In this document: positions 21,336-32,563 of the stretch, piece by piece
Layout: each line of letters starts with the position of its first letter
Position numbering within the stretch: the first letter of the stretch is position 1
Origin: Uranotaenia lowii
Lineage: Eukaryota; Arthropoda; Insecta; Diptera; Culicidae
Direction of reading: 5' to 3'
DNA length: 64,000 bases
Assembly: GCF_029784155.1 (NCBI RefSeq)
Contig: NC_073693.1
Span: forward strand, 229,169,961-229,233,960
The notes under the pieces: generated by a model
Database searches by the model: none
The model's input: the letters and a program-made list of their open reading frames with translations, nothing else
Told to the model about the DNA's origin: nothing
Position numbers and translations under genes: made by a program

Positions 21336-22474
21336 CATGATATTGCCATCGGAATGCTCGAACGTTCAGGATTTTGTGGATCTCTTCTTGGCTGGTTCCG
21401 CAGTTACTTAACTGGACGTAAATTGACAGTCCGTACGGGTAACTGTTTTTTCAGGCAGTTCTCAGCTTCATCAGGCGTGACTCAGGGAAGTCATCTAGGG
21501 CCAATAGTATTCCTGATCTACTTCAATGACGTGCTGTGCAACTTCTCGATGGACCCAAAATTGGCGTATAGAAAGTGTTCTACTCTATCAATGGCCCCAA
21601 AGATTTGAACTTCCTGCAGAACCAGTTTAACCTCTTTGCCTCCTGGTGTGATGTCAATCGCCTACCTTTAAACCGTAGTAAATGCGCAGTAATATCATTT
21701 TCCCGTAAACCACGCAAGTTCTCAGCCTTTTATTTCCTTGGAAACGAGGCAATCTCTCGAGCTCGAAACGTGAAAGATCTTGGTGTGATTCTTGACGTGC
21801 GGCTGGATTTTGAGACTCATACCAACTATATCGTTGACAAGGCCTCCAGAAGCCTGGGTCTTCTTTTTCGCATGACGAAGGACTTTGAGGACATCTATTG
21901 CCTGAAGAGTCTTTATTGTAGTTTGGTTCGATCGATCCTTGAATATGCTTCTGCGGTTTGGTGCCCATATTTTAAAAACGGTTCTGATCGCATAGAAGCC
22001 ATCTAACGACGTTTTTTAAGGTATACCCTTCGACAAGACCCTTACCGACTTCCCAGCTACGAAAGCCGCTGTCGCCTGATCGACATCGACACGCTGCAAG
22101 CCCGCTGGACCGCCACTCGTGCGTCTTTCGTCACTGATCTGCTTTCATCAAGAATCGACTCTCCCGCACTTTTGGATGTTCTTCCACTTAACGACCTCGA
22201 CCTCGAGGTTTGAGGAATCGGGATCTTCAGCTCTTCGTTCCTCTTAGACTGATCAATTATGGGGCCAACTCTGCGATAATTGGCATCATTAAGACTTTCA
22301 ACCGCTTCTCAGAGCATTTTGATTTGACGTTTCGAAAGTTGTATTCCGAAGAAGAATTCTTAGTGTTCGAAGTTCAGTGTAGATTTGTATTTGTAGTTAG
22401 CCTCTTAATTTTAAAATATCATTTGGATCAATATATGATCTGTTGATTTAATAATAAATAAATGAATATTAAAA
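21336..22474 (+). pseudogene. Jockey-superfamily non-LTR retrotransposon relic
   Basis: This is a 5'-truncated reverse-transcriptase gene. Visible in order are GFCGSLLGWFRSYLTGRKL, SGVTQGSHLGP, a thumb region with VKDLGVILD and DKASRSLGLLFRMTKDF, and LKSLYCSLVRSILEYAS. Near the end, from 22210, a frame with LINYGANSAIIGIIKTFNRF resembles the C-terminal end of Jockey-type proteins. The catalytic YADD block is lost: the text jumps from a Y codon to KVFYSINGP, a deletion of about 11 bases that also shifts the frame (near 21568). Another break follows 22006. A short A-rich tail with AATAAATAAATGAAT (about 22450-22474) marks the 3' end. It is inactive. The same family recurs at 47.5-48.8 kb. Confidence 0.88.
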
Positions 22475-22761
22475 CAGGTGTGTTATTATCATAGATCGAT
22501 GATGTTTTTTAGCAGGGAAAAGCCCCATGGAGTATGCAGATTATGATAGATGCAGCTCGTAGTTCTCTCAATGCATTTAGTGGTAGAGTAGTTTTTTGTG
22601 CTTCGTGGTAAAGGCTCCTAGTTGGATACAGCCTAGGCCGCTTATATGCGGCCTTTAAACAGCGATTTTGAGGTATCTGTAAGGGTTTGATACTCGTTTT
22701 GGATGCGGCTCCCCAGGTGAATATCAGGTACTGTAGGTAGGATAAAACAAACACCTGGGGA

Positions 22762-22877
22762 CCATTCAAATATTACGTAACGCGTTTAGGGGGGAGGGGT
22801 ATAGCAGTTTGTTACGGTTTGTTGGGGGAGGGGGGGTCGAGAAATGATCGAAAATTGTGTTACGTATATTTGAACGG
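22762..22877. mobile_element. Short inverted-repeat element in the retrotransposon
   Basis: CCATTCAAATATTACGTAAC at the left is inverted, with small differences, at the right end (to 22877). Between them is a G-rich core containing runs of 6-7 G. The 116-bp unit interrupts the minus-strand reverse-transcriptase frame between ANFLIC and the YLIFTWG block. No target duplication is obvious. Confidence 0.7.
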
Positions 22878-23019
22878 CCCCCTGTACATATTAGGAAGTT
22901 TGCTTTTGGGGTACGAAGCTTTTTATTTTCCAGTACAGCCCGCACGCTGTGGCAATTTAATTTTTTGAGTGTTTTTGTATGATGTGTCCATTTTAGAGCT
23001 GAATCGATTGTTAGTCTAA

Positions 23020-23588
23020 GGCTGATGTCATGCTGAAACAACTAGCAACGCAACGCAACGCAACGTTCCAATAAGATTGCGTTGCATTGCATTGGTATGT
23101 CATGCTGGCGCGACCTGTCACTTTGAAATTCCCTACAAATCATCACTTCTCTACATCTGATAATGCTTTGAATCGTCTCCTTTCTTTCGGGAGCCATCAA
23201 AAACTCATCAAATCACGACCCGGATTGCAAGAATGCCGAAATTTGAACCGACAAAATTCCTTGTTTTTTTTTGCCGGAACTAAGAATTCATGAAAATTTC
23301 TCGCCGATTAAGATAGTTTTTAGTTTATTATCACAAGTTCGGACAGATCTTCGTACTATTGTGCTTAAAACCCGGAATCACTGCTTCAAATCGAGAAAAA
23401 ACAATGTTCCTATTGGATTTCCTACAAGTCGCGCTACTAAACACATTGGCATCAGATTGGTCGCGCTACCCAAAGCGACCAGTATGACAGGTCTGCGCGA
23501 TTTCCATGGAGATCAAATGAGAGCTGGTTAGTCGCGTGAACGTTGCGTTGTAGGTCGCGTTGCTAGTTGCTTCAGCATGACATCAGCC
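23020..23588. mobile_element. MITE with 3-bp target (copy A), Harbinger-like
   Basis: A 569-bp element with inverted ends GGCTGATGTCATGCTGAA splits the minus-strand retrotransposon in its thumb region. It is flanked by TAA on the left (23017-23019) and AAA on the right. Removing the element plus one TAA joins the host frame as FTYLRLTID, so a 3-bp target duplication is well supported. Three-base TNA targets are characteristic of PIF/Harbinger transposases. GCAACGC words are repeated near both ends. A near-identical copy in reverse orientation is at 59796-60357. No transposase is encoded. Confidence 0.88.
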
Positions 23589-24670
23589 AAAGATATGTGA
23601 ATTTCTTCACTTGATCGATTTTAACTGATCTAACAAAAAGCTCGTATAGTTCCATTTCAGCAGTTCGAAATGGATTCAAAGTCATGTGCTTCGTTTTGCA
23701 TAAGTACCGTGGTTTTCCGTAGAGGTGCAAGTTAGGCAGGCTTCATTTTGCTGATCTTGATCAAAATGAGACAGTGAACCTTTTTCGCTCCGAATAATTG
23801 TGAGTCTATTTTAAATGAGTATTTTTATTGAGAATTTTTTTCTCTAACGAATGATCGCTCTTCTTCTGACAGAACAGTGTGTGACTCTGAAAACACTTAA
23901 TCAGTGCTACGTGTAATCAGTGAATTGAATTGCAATCGTTGATTTCTCAGCCAGTTACTGAGAAGCTAATTAACATTTCTCCTAGCGAGAATGAGATTGG
24001 GTGACTGCGTGATTGAAATGCTCTCCAGCAAAACGTAGGCTGCTTGATCGTTTTAAATGTGAGAAAGCATATTTCTCTGAGGCGATTGACAAGGAGATGA
24101 GAAATCAGAGCAAAAATCAAGAGGATCGAAGAAGCCTAAAGTTAGGCACGTTCACGTAGATGAGGAACAACAATGGACCCAAGTTATTTCCTTGAAGCAC
24201 TTCTACTTTAAGGGGGGCGGAGATGACTTTTTCGTTTTTCGTTTAGCATGACGTACTGATTCTGTTAGCCAGAAAGCTTCTTATGAGATCGTGCGTTTGT
24301 CCACGAATTCATAGAGGGCTAATTTCCTCAGAAGAATAGTGTGGTTTATAGAGTTTTGGAGTCTTGAAAAAGAAGGCCATTTAGATTATTTTTCTATAGT
24401 GCGTGATAAATTTCAACAAATAAATCACAGGTTGCTGTGGTGGTGCTTGAGCCTAAGCGGAATCCATATTGGTGTTCGTAGATAATGTTATTTTGTTGGA
24501 AATAATCTGTAATGCGTAAAACCAAAATTTTCTTGAAGAGTTTACTCAGGGCTGGCAGAATTGAGATTGAACGGTAGTTGTTGGATTCTGTTTTTGACCC
24601 TTGTTTATGAACAGGAACAACTCTGGCAATTTCAAGGCAATCTAGAAACTTTCCATTTGAAAAACTCTAA

Positions 24671-26239
24671 TTAAAGACGTTTTTTATTAAATACGAGAAA
24701 AACAATTGAAGTGTTGCTTGATAAAATGATATTTGACACATTATCTTTTTTAATGTTTGAGCTAAAACTGAAAATCGACTACCTTCAACCAGTGTTTGAC
24801 GATCGCCTTAAAAGGTTAAAATTTGTCTTGCCCCTTCCGGCAATAAAAATCTAGCTAATCGATCAAGAACTTATCGGAACTACCTTGTAAATACGTACAA
24901 AACAGTGATAGAAGTGATTATAATTAATTGAAATAAAAAACTTAAAATAAATATACCAACATAGTTAGCGTCCGGCATCCCTGCCGCCGTCAACTTGCGC
25001 GAACGAAAAAGAAAGAAAAAAAAACATCGTAAACGAAACCGGTATTCGACGGTGGAGATATCGTGGTTGGACCAGAGTAGATTTGAGTTGAGCTGTATTT
25101 TTTCTGCTGCTTCTCTTTTCTGCATATGGACCCGACGCGACGGTGAATGATGATTTAAAAGTTTTCATTCCTTAAATACATTTTGTTCGCGGCAGCAGCA
25201 GCTTTTGACATTTTAAGCGTACCTACCCGTTGTTCCTCGCGGGTCAATATTTCGCGCCCAGTCCGTCCATCCATTGCTGTTGGGTGGTTGTGACATGGTT
25301 TACAAAATTGAATCAAAACGAGTTGGCTCGACTCGGTTCGGTTCGGTTCGGGCAGGTTTCACATCGAACAAACTTTTTTAATTCGATAGCGTCCGTTTGA
25401 TGTGAGAATCTACCTTGCACGCTCTATTATGAACGAATTAAAAACAAAATATTACATAATTGGATAGGTCATTTTCGTGAAAATGTAAAAGCAAACAGAT
25501 AATTGACGACTCGTTAAAGTGATCAATCATCGAAAATTCAAACTCGAGTACAAAAATAGTAACATTTCATCGCACAAAAACTTTGAAACCTAATCCGGTT
25601 TTGCGTAAAATGGTGCGTTAATATTTGTATTGTCACATCACCATTTTTTGCACTGCAACAACATTACACACTCATCCATATTCGTCTTTTTTGCCTCCGT
25701 AAGTATCATTTCGGTTTTTTTTTCGGGAAAAATATTCAACCCAATCATGACAGAAAAGTGAGCGGTTTGTATTTCAACACCAATCGGGTATCAATCATCA
25801 CCGTTGAGTTGATGTTGAGGTCGAGGGATTTTTGTTTGGACATCAATATGCTAATAATAGCTGGTAGTATCGCTGACCGGGATGAATTGGCGAGTTTTTA
25901 ATTTTGATCGCTTCGAGAGCAAGTCAGCTGCCAAGTTGACGTTCTGGTTTTGGTGATTATTTTTACATTATTTACTGTTATCGCTTTATTTGAAATAGTA
26001 AGCATAAGCAATGAGTGAAGGGGCATCGCATTGCTGTCCCGAAATGGAGATGTATTGATGACTAATGAGAGACAGTATTTCTAATGACAAATACGCATGA
26101 CTCAAAAGTTTCAATTTCGCAATCACGTTATCTGAAACATATCGAAATTCGGTATATCCAGTTTCTCTTAAACTTTAAATTAAGAGTTTTTCTGCATGAT
26201 TTAGAATGCAGAGATTAAATAATTTCACTGCTAGTAATG
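24671..26239. other. Gene-less DNA with a less AT-rich island
   Basis: From about 24960 to 25430 the sequence is less AT-rich and includes GGTTCGGTTCGGTTCGGG-like short repeats (about 25333-25352) and CAGCAGCAGC (25193-25202). There are no transposon ends and no convincing frame. It resembles the islands at 10.9, 45.4 and 57.6 kb and may be unique regulatory DNA. The rest is AT-rich. Confidence 0.4.
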
Positions 26240-27015
26240 TATTAGAAAAAAATGCAACACTTTCATTTTTTAACAACTTTTGAATAGATGAATGAAGATT
26301 GGTGAAAATGCAGTAAAACTACCTAGTAAGAATTTTGTGACGATCTGTCAAGTGGGTTATGAAATAGCGTTCAATAAATATGTTCATGAAAAATCCAGAA
26401 AAGTGTCTTTGAGAGACCCCAAAACAGCTGGAAATCAACCATTCGACCAAATTTCACCTTAAAAATCGTTTCAAGAGTCGTATGGAATCCATCGATGAGC
26501 GAAAATTCAAATAAAGTGAGGATGATTGATGAAGGGTGATGATTGACATGAGAGTAAAGAAGGTGAATTCACCTTTGATGGTTTAATCAAAGACAATTTG
26601 AACATTTTAATTTAGACATGACAAAAAAGATCAATTCTTATCGCTGGCTCGTCCAACCGACAAAATTCAAATCATCCTTCATTTTGAAAAGTTTATAAAT
26701 TTGACCACAGGTAAATGTAATGTAATAAACAAAATATATAATCAAACCGTGCGCTGAAAATTGGACAGCTGGAAGGGTGAAATTTTTGAAAAAGGACTGC
26801 AAATCGATTTTTAAGCGGATTTCTGGCAAATCTCCAGCAAGATTTTTTTTCGTTGAGAAGTCTCACTTGGATGTTTCAGAGAAGAACAAGGAGAAAAACT
26901 GAAAAATTTGATATCTGTTTTCAATAAGGCTGACAATTCCTTGAAGCTGCAAATCGGTGAGTTGTGCATAACGATTATTACGATAAACGGCAAAATATAC
27001 AAATAAGAATGGCTG
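26240..27015 (+). mobile_element. Tc1-like relic, uninterrupted copy
   Basis: This is the sister of the split relic at 14572-16560. It starts with AGAAAAAAATGCAACACTTT and contains TTTTGTGACGATCTGTCAAG. Near 26850 it carries a frame reading FVEKSHLDVSEKNKEKN that corresponds to the first catalytic block of a Tc1-type transposase, with the key aspartate lost. It is heavily decayed, and its right terminal repeat was not found. Confidence 0.6.
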
Positions 27016-28434
27016 TTAACCCGACTGTTTTTCAGGATGGCCTCAACTTTGAAATTCCCGATTTTTCCATGGTTTCTTCAAGGCATTGATTGGCTTATTT
27101 CGTCAAAACATATCAAATCTTTCAGCTAATTTAATTGATTTGGCTGCTTTATCACACTCATATCATTGAACACTTAGAGGAACTTGATATCATCACATTT
27201 TTAAAATTGATTAAGAAAACATCCACACAATAGTTATGTATGTGTAAAAAAAAACTTGGGTCAACGACACTTTAATGAACGTATAAAATATTGCTGAAGG
27301 ATGTTTTTAAATCATGCCAACAAAAAAATACAAACTAGTGTATAAAACAGGACTTTACAACCAATCAGCATTAGGGAAGAATAGGGATACTTGATCCCTA
27401 ATATATATCCCCGAGCAGACTTTGATGCCTGAACAGATAGCAAACAGTAACCAAAGTGAGCTCTCAATGCCAAAATGATAGCAAAATTTAGTATCCCATT
27501 TTTGTCGATGGCAAAATTAGGTTTCATTGAAGCATCGATATGTCGAAACATGATGCCAAACCAATACCTAAATAAAGCATTGAAACCAAAATGGAAGCAC
27601 TATTTGGTTTTGTATTTTCCAAGATAACGAAACAAGGCATCATTAAGGTTTCATTTATCACGATAGAGCAGACAAGTTAGATCAAAATGATAGCATGGTT
27701 TGGTATTCAATTTAATGTGTCAAATTTTTTTTTAAAAAAGGGATTAATTAAAATTGAACCCGCGAACCCGCTTAGTCGCGCATTTTAAAGTGTTAATTTC
27801 CCTTTAATTAAGGTATCATCTTTATATTAGACATTGTCATTTCGGCGTGTGCCACAAACTAAGAACAAAAATTAAACAAAACGAATACTAAACTGAGAGC
27901 AAAAAAATATGTTGAGTGCAGGGCGCTACATAGTCGAAAGGAAAAAATAAAATTGAAATTTCCTTCAATTCATCTTACTTCAACAAATTTCTATTTGAAG
28001 CAGTTAACTTTCATTACTCCAATGAAACTAATTCTCGAGCTGACTTTTTTTTTGTCAAAATCCATAGCAAACTGCAACCAAAATCAGCTATCAATGCAAA
28101 ATCAAAACTATAATTAGGGTACTTGTACGTTTTCGTTCGAAGTGCCTCAATTATAAATTGAAAAAAACTTGAGGAACATTAGGACTTGAGAAATAAAATT
28201 TAGGAACAATATTTAAATTTTTTACTAAAATTTAATTAAAAAAAAAGAATAAGAATGTAAAAAGTAAAATTAGATCTATATATTCGTTTTACTTAAAAGA
28301 AAAAAATTGGTTCATACAGTTTGTAAATTTTTAATTTAGTTTTAAACTTTAAATCTTTTATGCAATGATAAATATGGTCATATACCTACTCTGTTATGTG
28401 TTGTGAGCCTAATTGTTTGAATAATTTTACTGAT

Positions 28435-28520
28435 TCAAAGCAATCGAAAGATTCCCTTTAATTCAATCACGGTACCGCTATACCGCGTTTGAATTAAAGG
28501 GAATCTTTCGATTGCTTTGA
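28435..28520. repeat. Perfect 32-bp inverted repeat (hairpin)
   Basis: The arms 28435-28466 and 28489-28520 are perfect reverse complements over 32 bp, separated by 22 bases. Inside the loop CGGTA and TACCG can also pair. A perfect stem of this length in decayed surroundings is striking. It could be a tiny foldback element, a microRNA-like precursor or a sequence artefact of hairpin repair. Confidence 0.95.
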
Positions 28521-29320
28521 TGATCATATAAAAAATTACCAAAGTTAAGATACCAATTTTAAGTTTATTTAAAAACTCACAATCATTTTAATCTCTATAC
28601 ACTACAACTTAATGTTCAAATTCATTTTTGGCGATTAAAGTTTAATTGAAAGTAAAAACGCAAATTAAAAATTTATAATTTCTTATAAATTGAGCAATTT
28701 TATTTTAAAAACGAATTCCAAATTGTTTTTTTTTTTATTTTATATTCAATTACGACAGCAGTTAGAATATACATGTTATTCAATTTAAAAAAAATCTGCG
28801 AAAACTTTGTAAAGACGAAAAAGAGATTGTACTTCACTGATCTGTTTGCGAAATGCTATTTACGCGCTGTAAAAATCAAAACGGTATTTTTGTGTTTATC
28901 CATTGCGTTTATTGCGACTTCGTGCGTGTAAATAAATGGTGAATTCGGATTAATTTGTGCAAATTTTAAGTCCATTCCATCTGATTTTACTTATGATAGC
29001 CGTTGGGACCATTACGCCATCATTGTCGGGATACGCTTGAAACTAAATTCACTAAAACAGACAGGTGTACACAACTTGATTATTAATTTACTATTTCCAT
29101 CATACTGTTTCACATCAAATTGCACCGTATTTAAAAAAAAATAATTATCTTTTTTTAAACCAAACAATAGTACCGCAAGACATATAACTCTTGTCACTGA
29201 TCCTACCGTTGATCAAAACAAAATTATAAACAACATAAACAAACGTCTTGACCACTGCAAGCAAGCAGCAACACAATTTTAAACCCGAAATAACTGGATT
29301 AATGGTAGTTTTGTGGCATA

Positions 29321-29692
29321 ATGCTAAATATTTATAGTTTCGTTAAAGGTAAGTGCAGCAATTGTGTATTTTATTTAATAGTTAATATGGATCTTCCGTT
29401 CAATTTCTTCGAACAAATATGCTGATGGATTTTTTCCGAATAGGTTCCAAACTAAATTTGAGACGGAGTGGATCCAAAGGCTAAACTTTATAATCCATAC
29501 ACTGGAGACAGCGATTGGCTACCAGTACCTCACATTCCAGTAATTAATTCCCAGCTTAATGTGATGGAAAAGTGCTTCCAGAATCACTATGAACGAGTTA
29601 GGAGGAGAAGGTTTCTAAAACCACTTTATGCATCGGTACTTGGAAAAAGATGTATCGAAGTAACGTCGTGCAGAGAGACCAGCAAGTAGCGT
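29321..29692 (+). pseudogene. Small unidentified coding relic with possible intron
   Basis: ATG 29321 starts MLNIYSFVK and is followed by AAAGGTAAGT, a consensus splice donor (29348/29349). TTTTTTCCGAATAG then forms a plausible acceptor at 29443, giving a 95-base intron. Joined in frame, the product stops soon after, at about 29480. A neighbouring frame from 29468 stays open to 29689 with DSDWLPVPHIPVINSQLNVM and a basic RVRRRRF stretch, and its only in-frame start is GTG. This suggests a frameshifted gene of the surrounding 4.8-kb element. I do not recognise the protein. Its lower A/T content compared with its surroundings is the main sign that it was coding. Confidence 0.25.
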
Positions 29693-32563
29693 TCCACTGC
29701 TTAGGTACTTTGGATAGCTGGTAAGTTTTACCAAAAACAGAAGGTAGCTACAAGCTTAATGCTCTTCACACAACAATACATAGGTTATTACGAAATTATT
29801 ATTCTTGTATAGCCCTAGAACACACTACACAAAGAATGAGGAAAACTGAACCTGTGATCATCATCTATGATGGATAAGTCTATTTAAAGGCGTTAAAAAT
29901 ATGCTTTAGATGACTATATAACAAAGTATGTTATCTTATAAGAAAGTATAGATACGAATAATCAATTCAAATTTTTCTGTAAATTCACACAAACAGTTTG
30001 AGAGGCCTGGCAGTCGAAATCGCATCAGGGTCTGCTAAGACTAGTCTAAACCAGACAATGGTTGTGATATTTTGGCTGTTGCAACGATTTTTGTTGTTCA
30101 GCAAATTTGAGACCCGCAACTTCAAAATAAACTAAAAAAAATCCAATACACAAGTTAAGCAACTTAACAAACTGAAATATAATATTTCTAGACATTTGAA
30201 TCAAGCAATTGATGGACTTGTATGGACTAGGCTTATAGCGATGTGTGATTCGATTTTGACAGCTATAGTGTGACTTAGGCTTCCCATCCTGTTTGAGAGA
30301 ACTTGAAGGAACTGTGTATACTAACACTTGAAATATTTCTGTTAAACAACAAGTTGTTATTATTCGTATAAATATGTACTTTCTCGCCTAATAAAATAAT
30401 CTGTTTTTTTATCATTCTCTTCAAAAGCATATATTTAACGCCTTTGCATAGACTAGTTCTTCAACAAAATTTATTTTACTCATTCTTTGTATGTTGTCTG
30501 TTCAAGGGAGATTATCTTCATTAGAATGTCTCCTCTTGACAAAATCAATGATATTTTTTACATAAATTCAGGCGTTAAGCCTGATAGAAAAGTTTGGCTA
30601 ATTTATTTAACATTTTAATGCACCTGAATTTTTTAAACGATAATTTTGTATCTTTGGGTTATGATGTGTTTCTATTCCGCACGTTAATACGCCAAATAAA
30701 TGTACTTAGCTGCAAAATCAAAATCAATTAATTAACTTTTATGAACAATAAAACTACAGTTTTTGTAAATCATTTAATCATTTTATGACATAATATATTC
30801 TGATTTTTTTCCAATAGGCCATACGAGCCATTTATGTTTTTTAATAATCATACTAAAAACAATTAATCACGAAAAAAGGGAACATTAAATATTTGGTAAT
30901 TACTGTAATTTGTAATGCTATAAAATCGAACGGACCCTATCATTGGGTTTTTTCTTTGTAAAATCTAATAAGCGAATTGAAGCCTTTCTTTAATTTTTAC
31001 AAACTATTCTAATTTTCTTTTCTTCATTCAGCAGAATTAAACATTTTTTATCATTTTGATAATAAAAAGTGATATAACATAATTTTCATGGAAAAAATAT
31101 TTTCAGTAAGTTCAGTTCGAGCTTTTTGCCGCTTTGGTTAACCTTAATGATATTTAATGAATGATTTTTTTTTTTTCATAAGAATAAGATCAGTTAGAGC
31201 TATTAAGAAAATTTTATCAACCATGAAAGCTATTTTATTTCAGTTGACGCGATATTTTTTCTTGCTTTGCATCTATAAAACTTATCTAACTGTTTTGAAT
31301 TAGTTAACATCGTATTCTACTTTTTTTTTGAAAATCTTCATCATAGAGATTTTCAGTCTTAAAATGTTCTGCATTACATTGAGCCTTTTCGAGCAGACTT
31401 TGATATCATCAACAAAAACAATCTGTAACCAAAATAAGTTAAATTTCAGATATTGTTCAGACATTTTATTGTAGTTTTTGAGTAATTTGCTCTTTTAGGT
31501 TTGTTTCTCGAGAACAAATTTTGCTCTTTAAATACGAACAAATTTAAAACGCCTTTGGATAGGCAATGACTATTTGGGGATAACAAATGTTGCTTTCTAA
31601 ATACATGCGTTTTAGCTCTTGTTTTTGTCGTTTGAAACGCAATTCAAATGCCGATTTTAAGGCGGATTTGGTTACGGTACTCTGATCAATTGTGAGCAAA
31701 CAGGAGAAATTATACAAATTTTTGCTATCATGCCTTGTGAGCAAAATTAGGCATTATTTTATTTGAATGAAAGTGGATCAATAACAAAATTTGGTCTCAA
31801 AATTTCATATAGATAAGAGCAGCACAGATACGACTATTTTAAATATTATTGAAAGCTTGATGATACCTCGTTTAGCATATTTTTCTGTGCAGTTTTAAGA
31901 GCTGAATGATACCAAAATTTGGCGGTATACCTAAAAGTGGCATCATTATGCCCTCGGAACTGGCTTTGGAACGTTGGCTAAACGAGGTATCATTAAGGTT
32001 TCAGTGAAACCTGCACTTGGCATAACTAAGGTATTCACATATGGAAATTGAGACCCAAATTTTGGCATTGTACCACCTTTATTCGAGCAAAATGATACCT
32101 CATTTTACCTTCAAGGCATGATAGCAAAATTAGGTATTATTTTGCCATAAAAGTCTGCTCGGGTCCCTAATATCCTATTTAAAAAATGAGAGCTTTGAAA
32201 ATATGGCATTATGAAGTTCATATTATACTCTAACGGTTGACATATCGGAATAAATATGTTTAATATAATTTTTTCGTGTGGGAAACATTTTCAAGTGAAA
32301 AGATCTTCATGTCACATTTTTTTAGATTTTTCAAACAAAGTGCAATAACTCCAAAAATTAATTTATAGATAAAAGGTTTGTTATTTCATTCTATTTGGCA
32401 AATTTTTCTAGAACATTTAATCTATGTAAGACATTCTAGTTTCGAGATAAAGCTGAGGAATCAAGTATCCCCAGGGATCAAGTATCCTCATTCTTCCCTA
32501 GAGTAGTGATAGGAAACCAAAGTTTTCAAATGTGATATTCTATCATTTTTTATTATGTTAATA

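Larger units (their letters stand above)
22505..24670 (-). pseudogene. Non-LTR retrotransposon relic, minus strand
   Basis: On the minus strand the pieces of a reverse transcriptase read from high to low coordinates. A fingers region with ARVVPVHKQGSK, NNYRSISILPALSKLFKK and YEHQYGFRLGSSTTTATCD lies at about 24650-24400. A VLQGNNLGPLLFLIYVN-like block follows near 24200. Next come the thumb with KIDQVKKFTYL ending at 23591, LTIDSALKWTHHTKTLKK from 23016, and a C-terminal region with YLIFTWGAASKTSIKPLQIPQ at 22769-22509. It is a different family from the neighbour at 21.3 kb. Two small elements interrupt it (22762-22877 and 23020-23588), and numerous stops and frameshifts are present. Confidence 0.85.
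27405..32164. mobile_element. 4.8-kb inverted-repeat element, class unassigned
   Basis: Short inverted ends, CCCGAGCAGACTTT, lie at about 27410 and in complement ending near 32163. CCCTAATAT stands at 27396-27404 and again at 32165-32173, a 9-bp duplication; on the left six extra bases separate it from the matching end. Nine-base duplications are typical of Mutator-like elements. The interior repeats words such as GATAGCAAAAT, GATACC and GGCATCATTA. Left-end-like text (GAGCAGACTTTGAT then ATAGCAAAC or a variant) recurs near 28035 and 31390, so the interior may itself be composite. Related ends occur at 42.3-42.7 kb and near 44238. No transposase is recognisable. Confidence 0.6.
27374..32498. 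mobile_element. Short TA-flanked MITE, split by a 4.8-kb element
   Basis: The outer ends are inverted copies: GGGAAGAATAGGGATACTTG on the left and its complement with small changes at the right (about 32474-32498). TA is on both sides (27372-27373 and 32499-32500). Without the insertion the MITE would be only about 360 bp. Near its right end the words ATCAAGTATCC occur twice. No coding capacity is seen. Confidence 0.75.

Noticed and set aside
21119..21349. Open frames on both strands across the 49-bp tandem duplication
   Set aside because: They arise from the duplicated low-complexity unit.
23087..23531. Frames conserved between the two copies of the 3-bp-target MITE (also 59853-60280 on the minus strand)
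   Set aside because: The two copies are nearly identical DNA, so open frames are shared by descent. The peptides show no known domain and the differences do not favour silent sites clearly.
27755..27790. B-box-like GGGTTCAATTTT on the minus strand
   Set aside because: No A box lies at a fitting distance.
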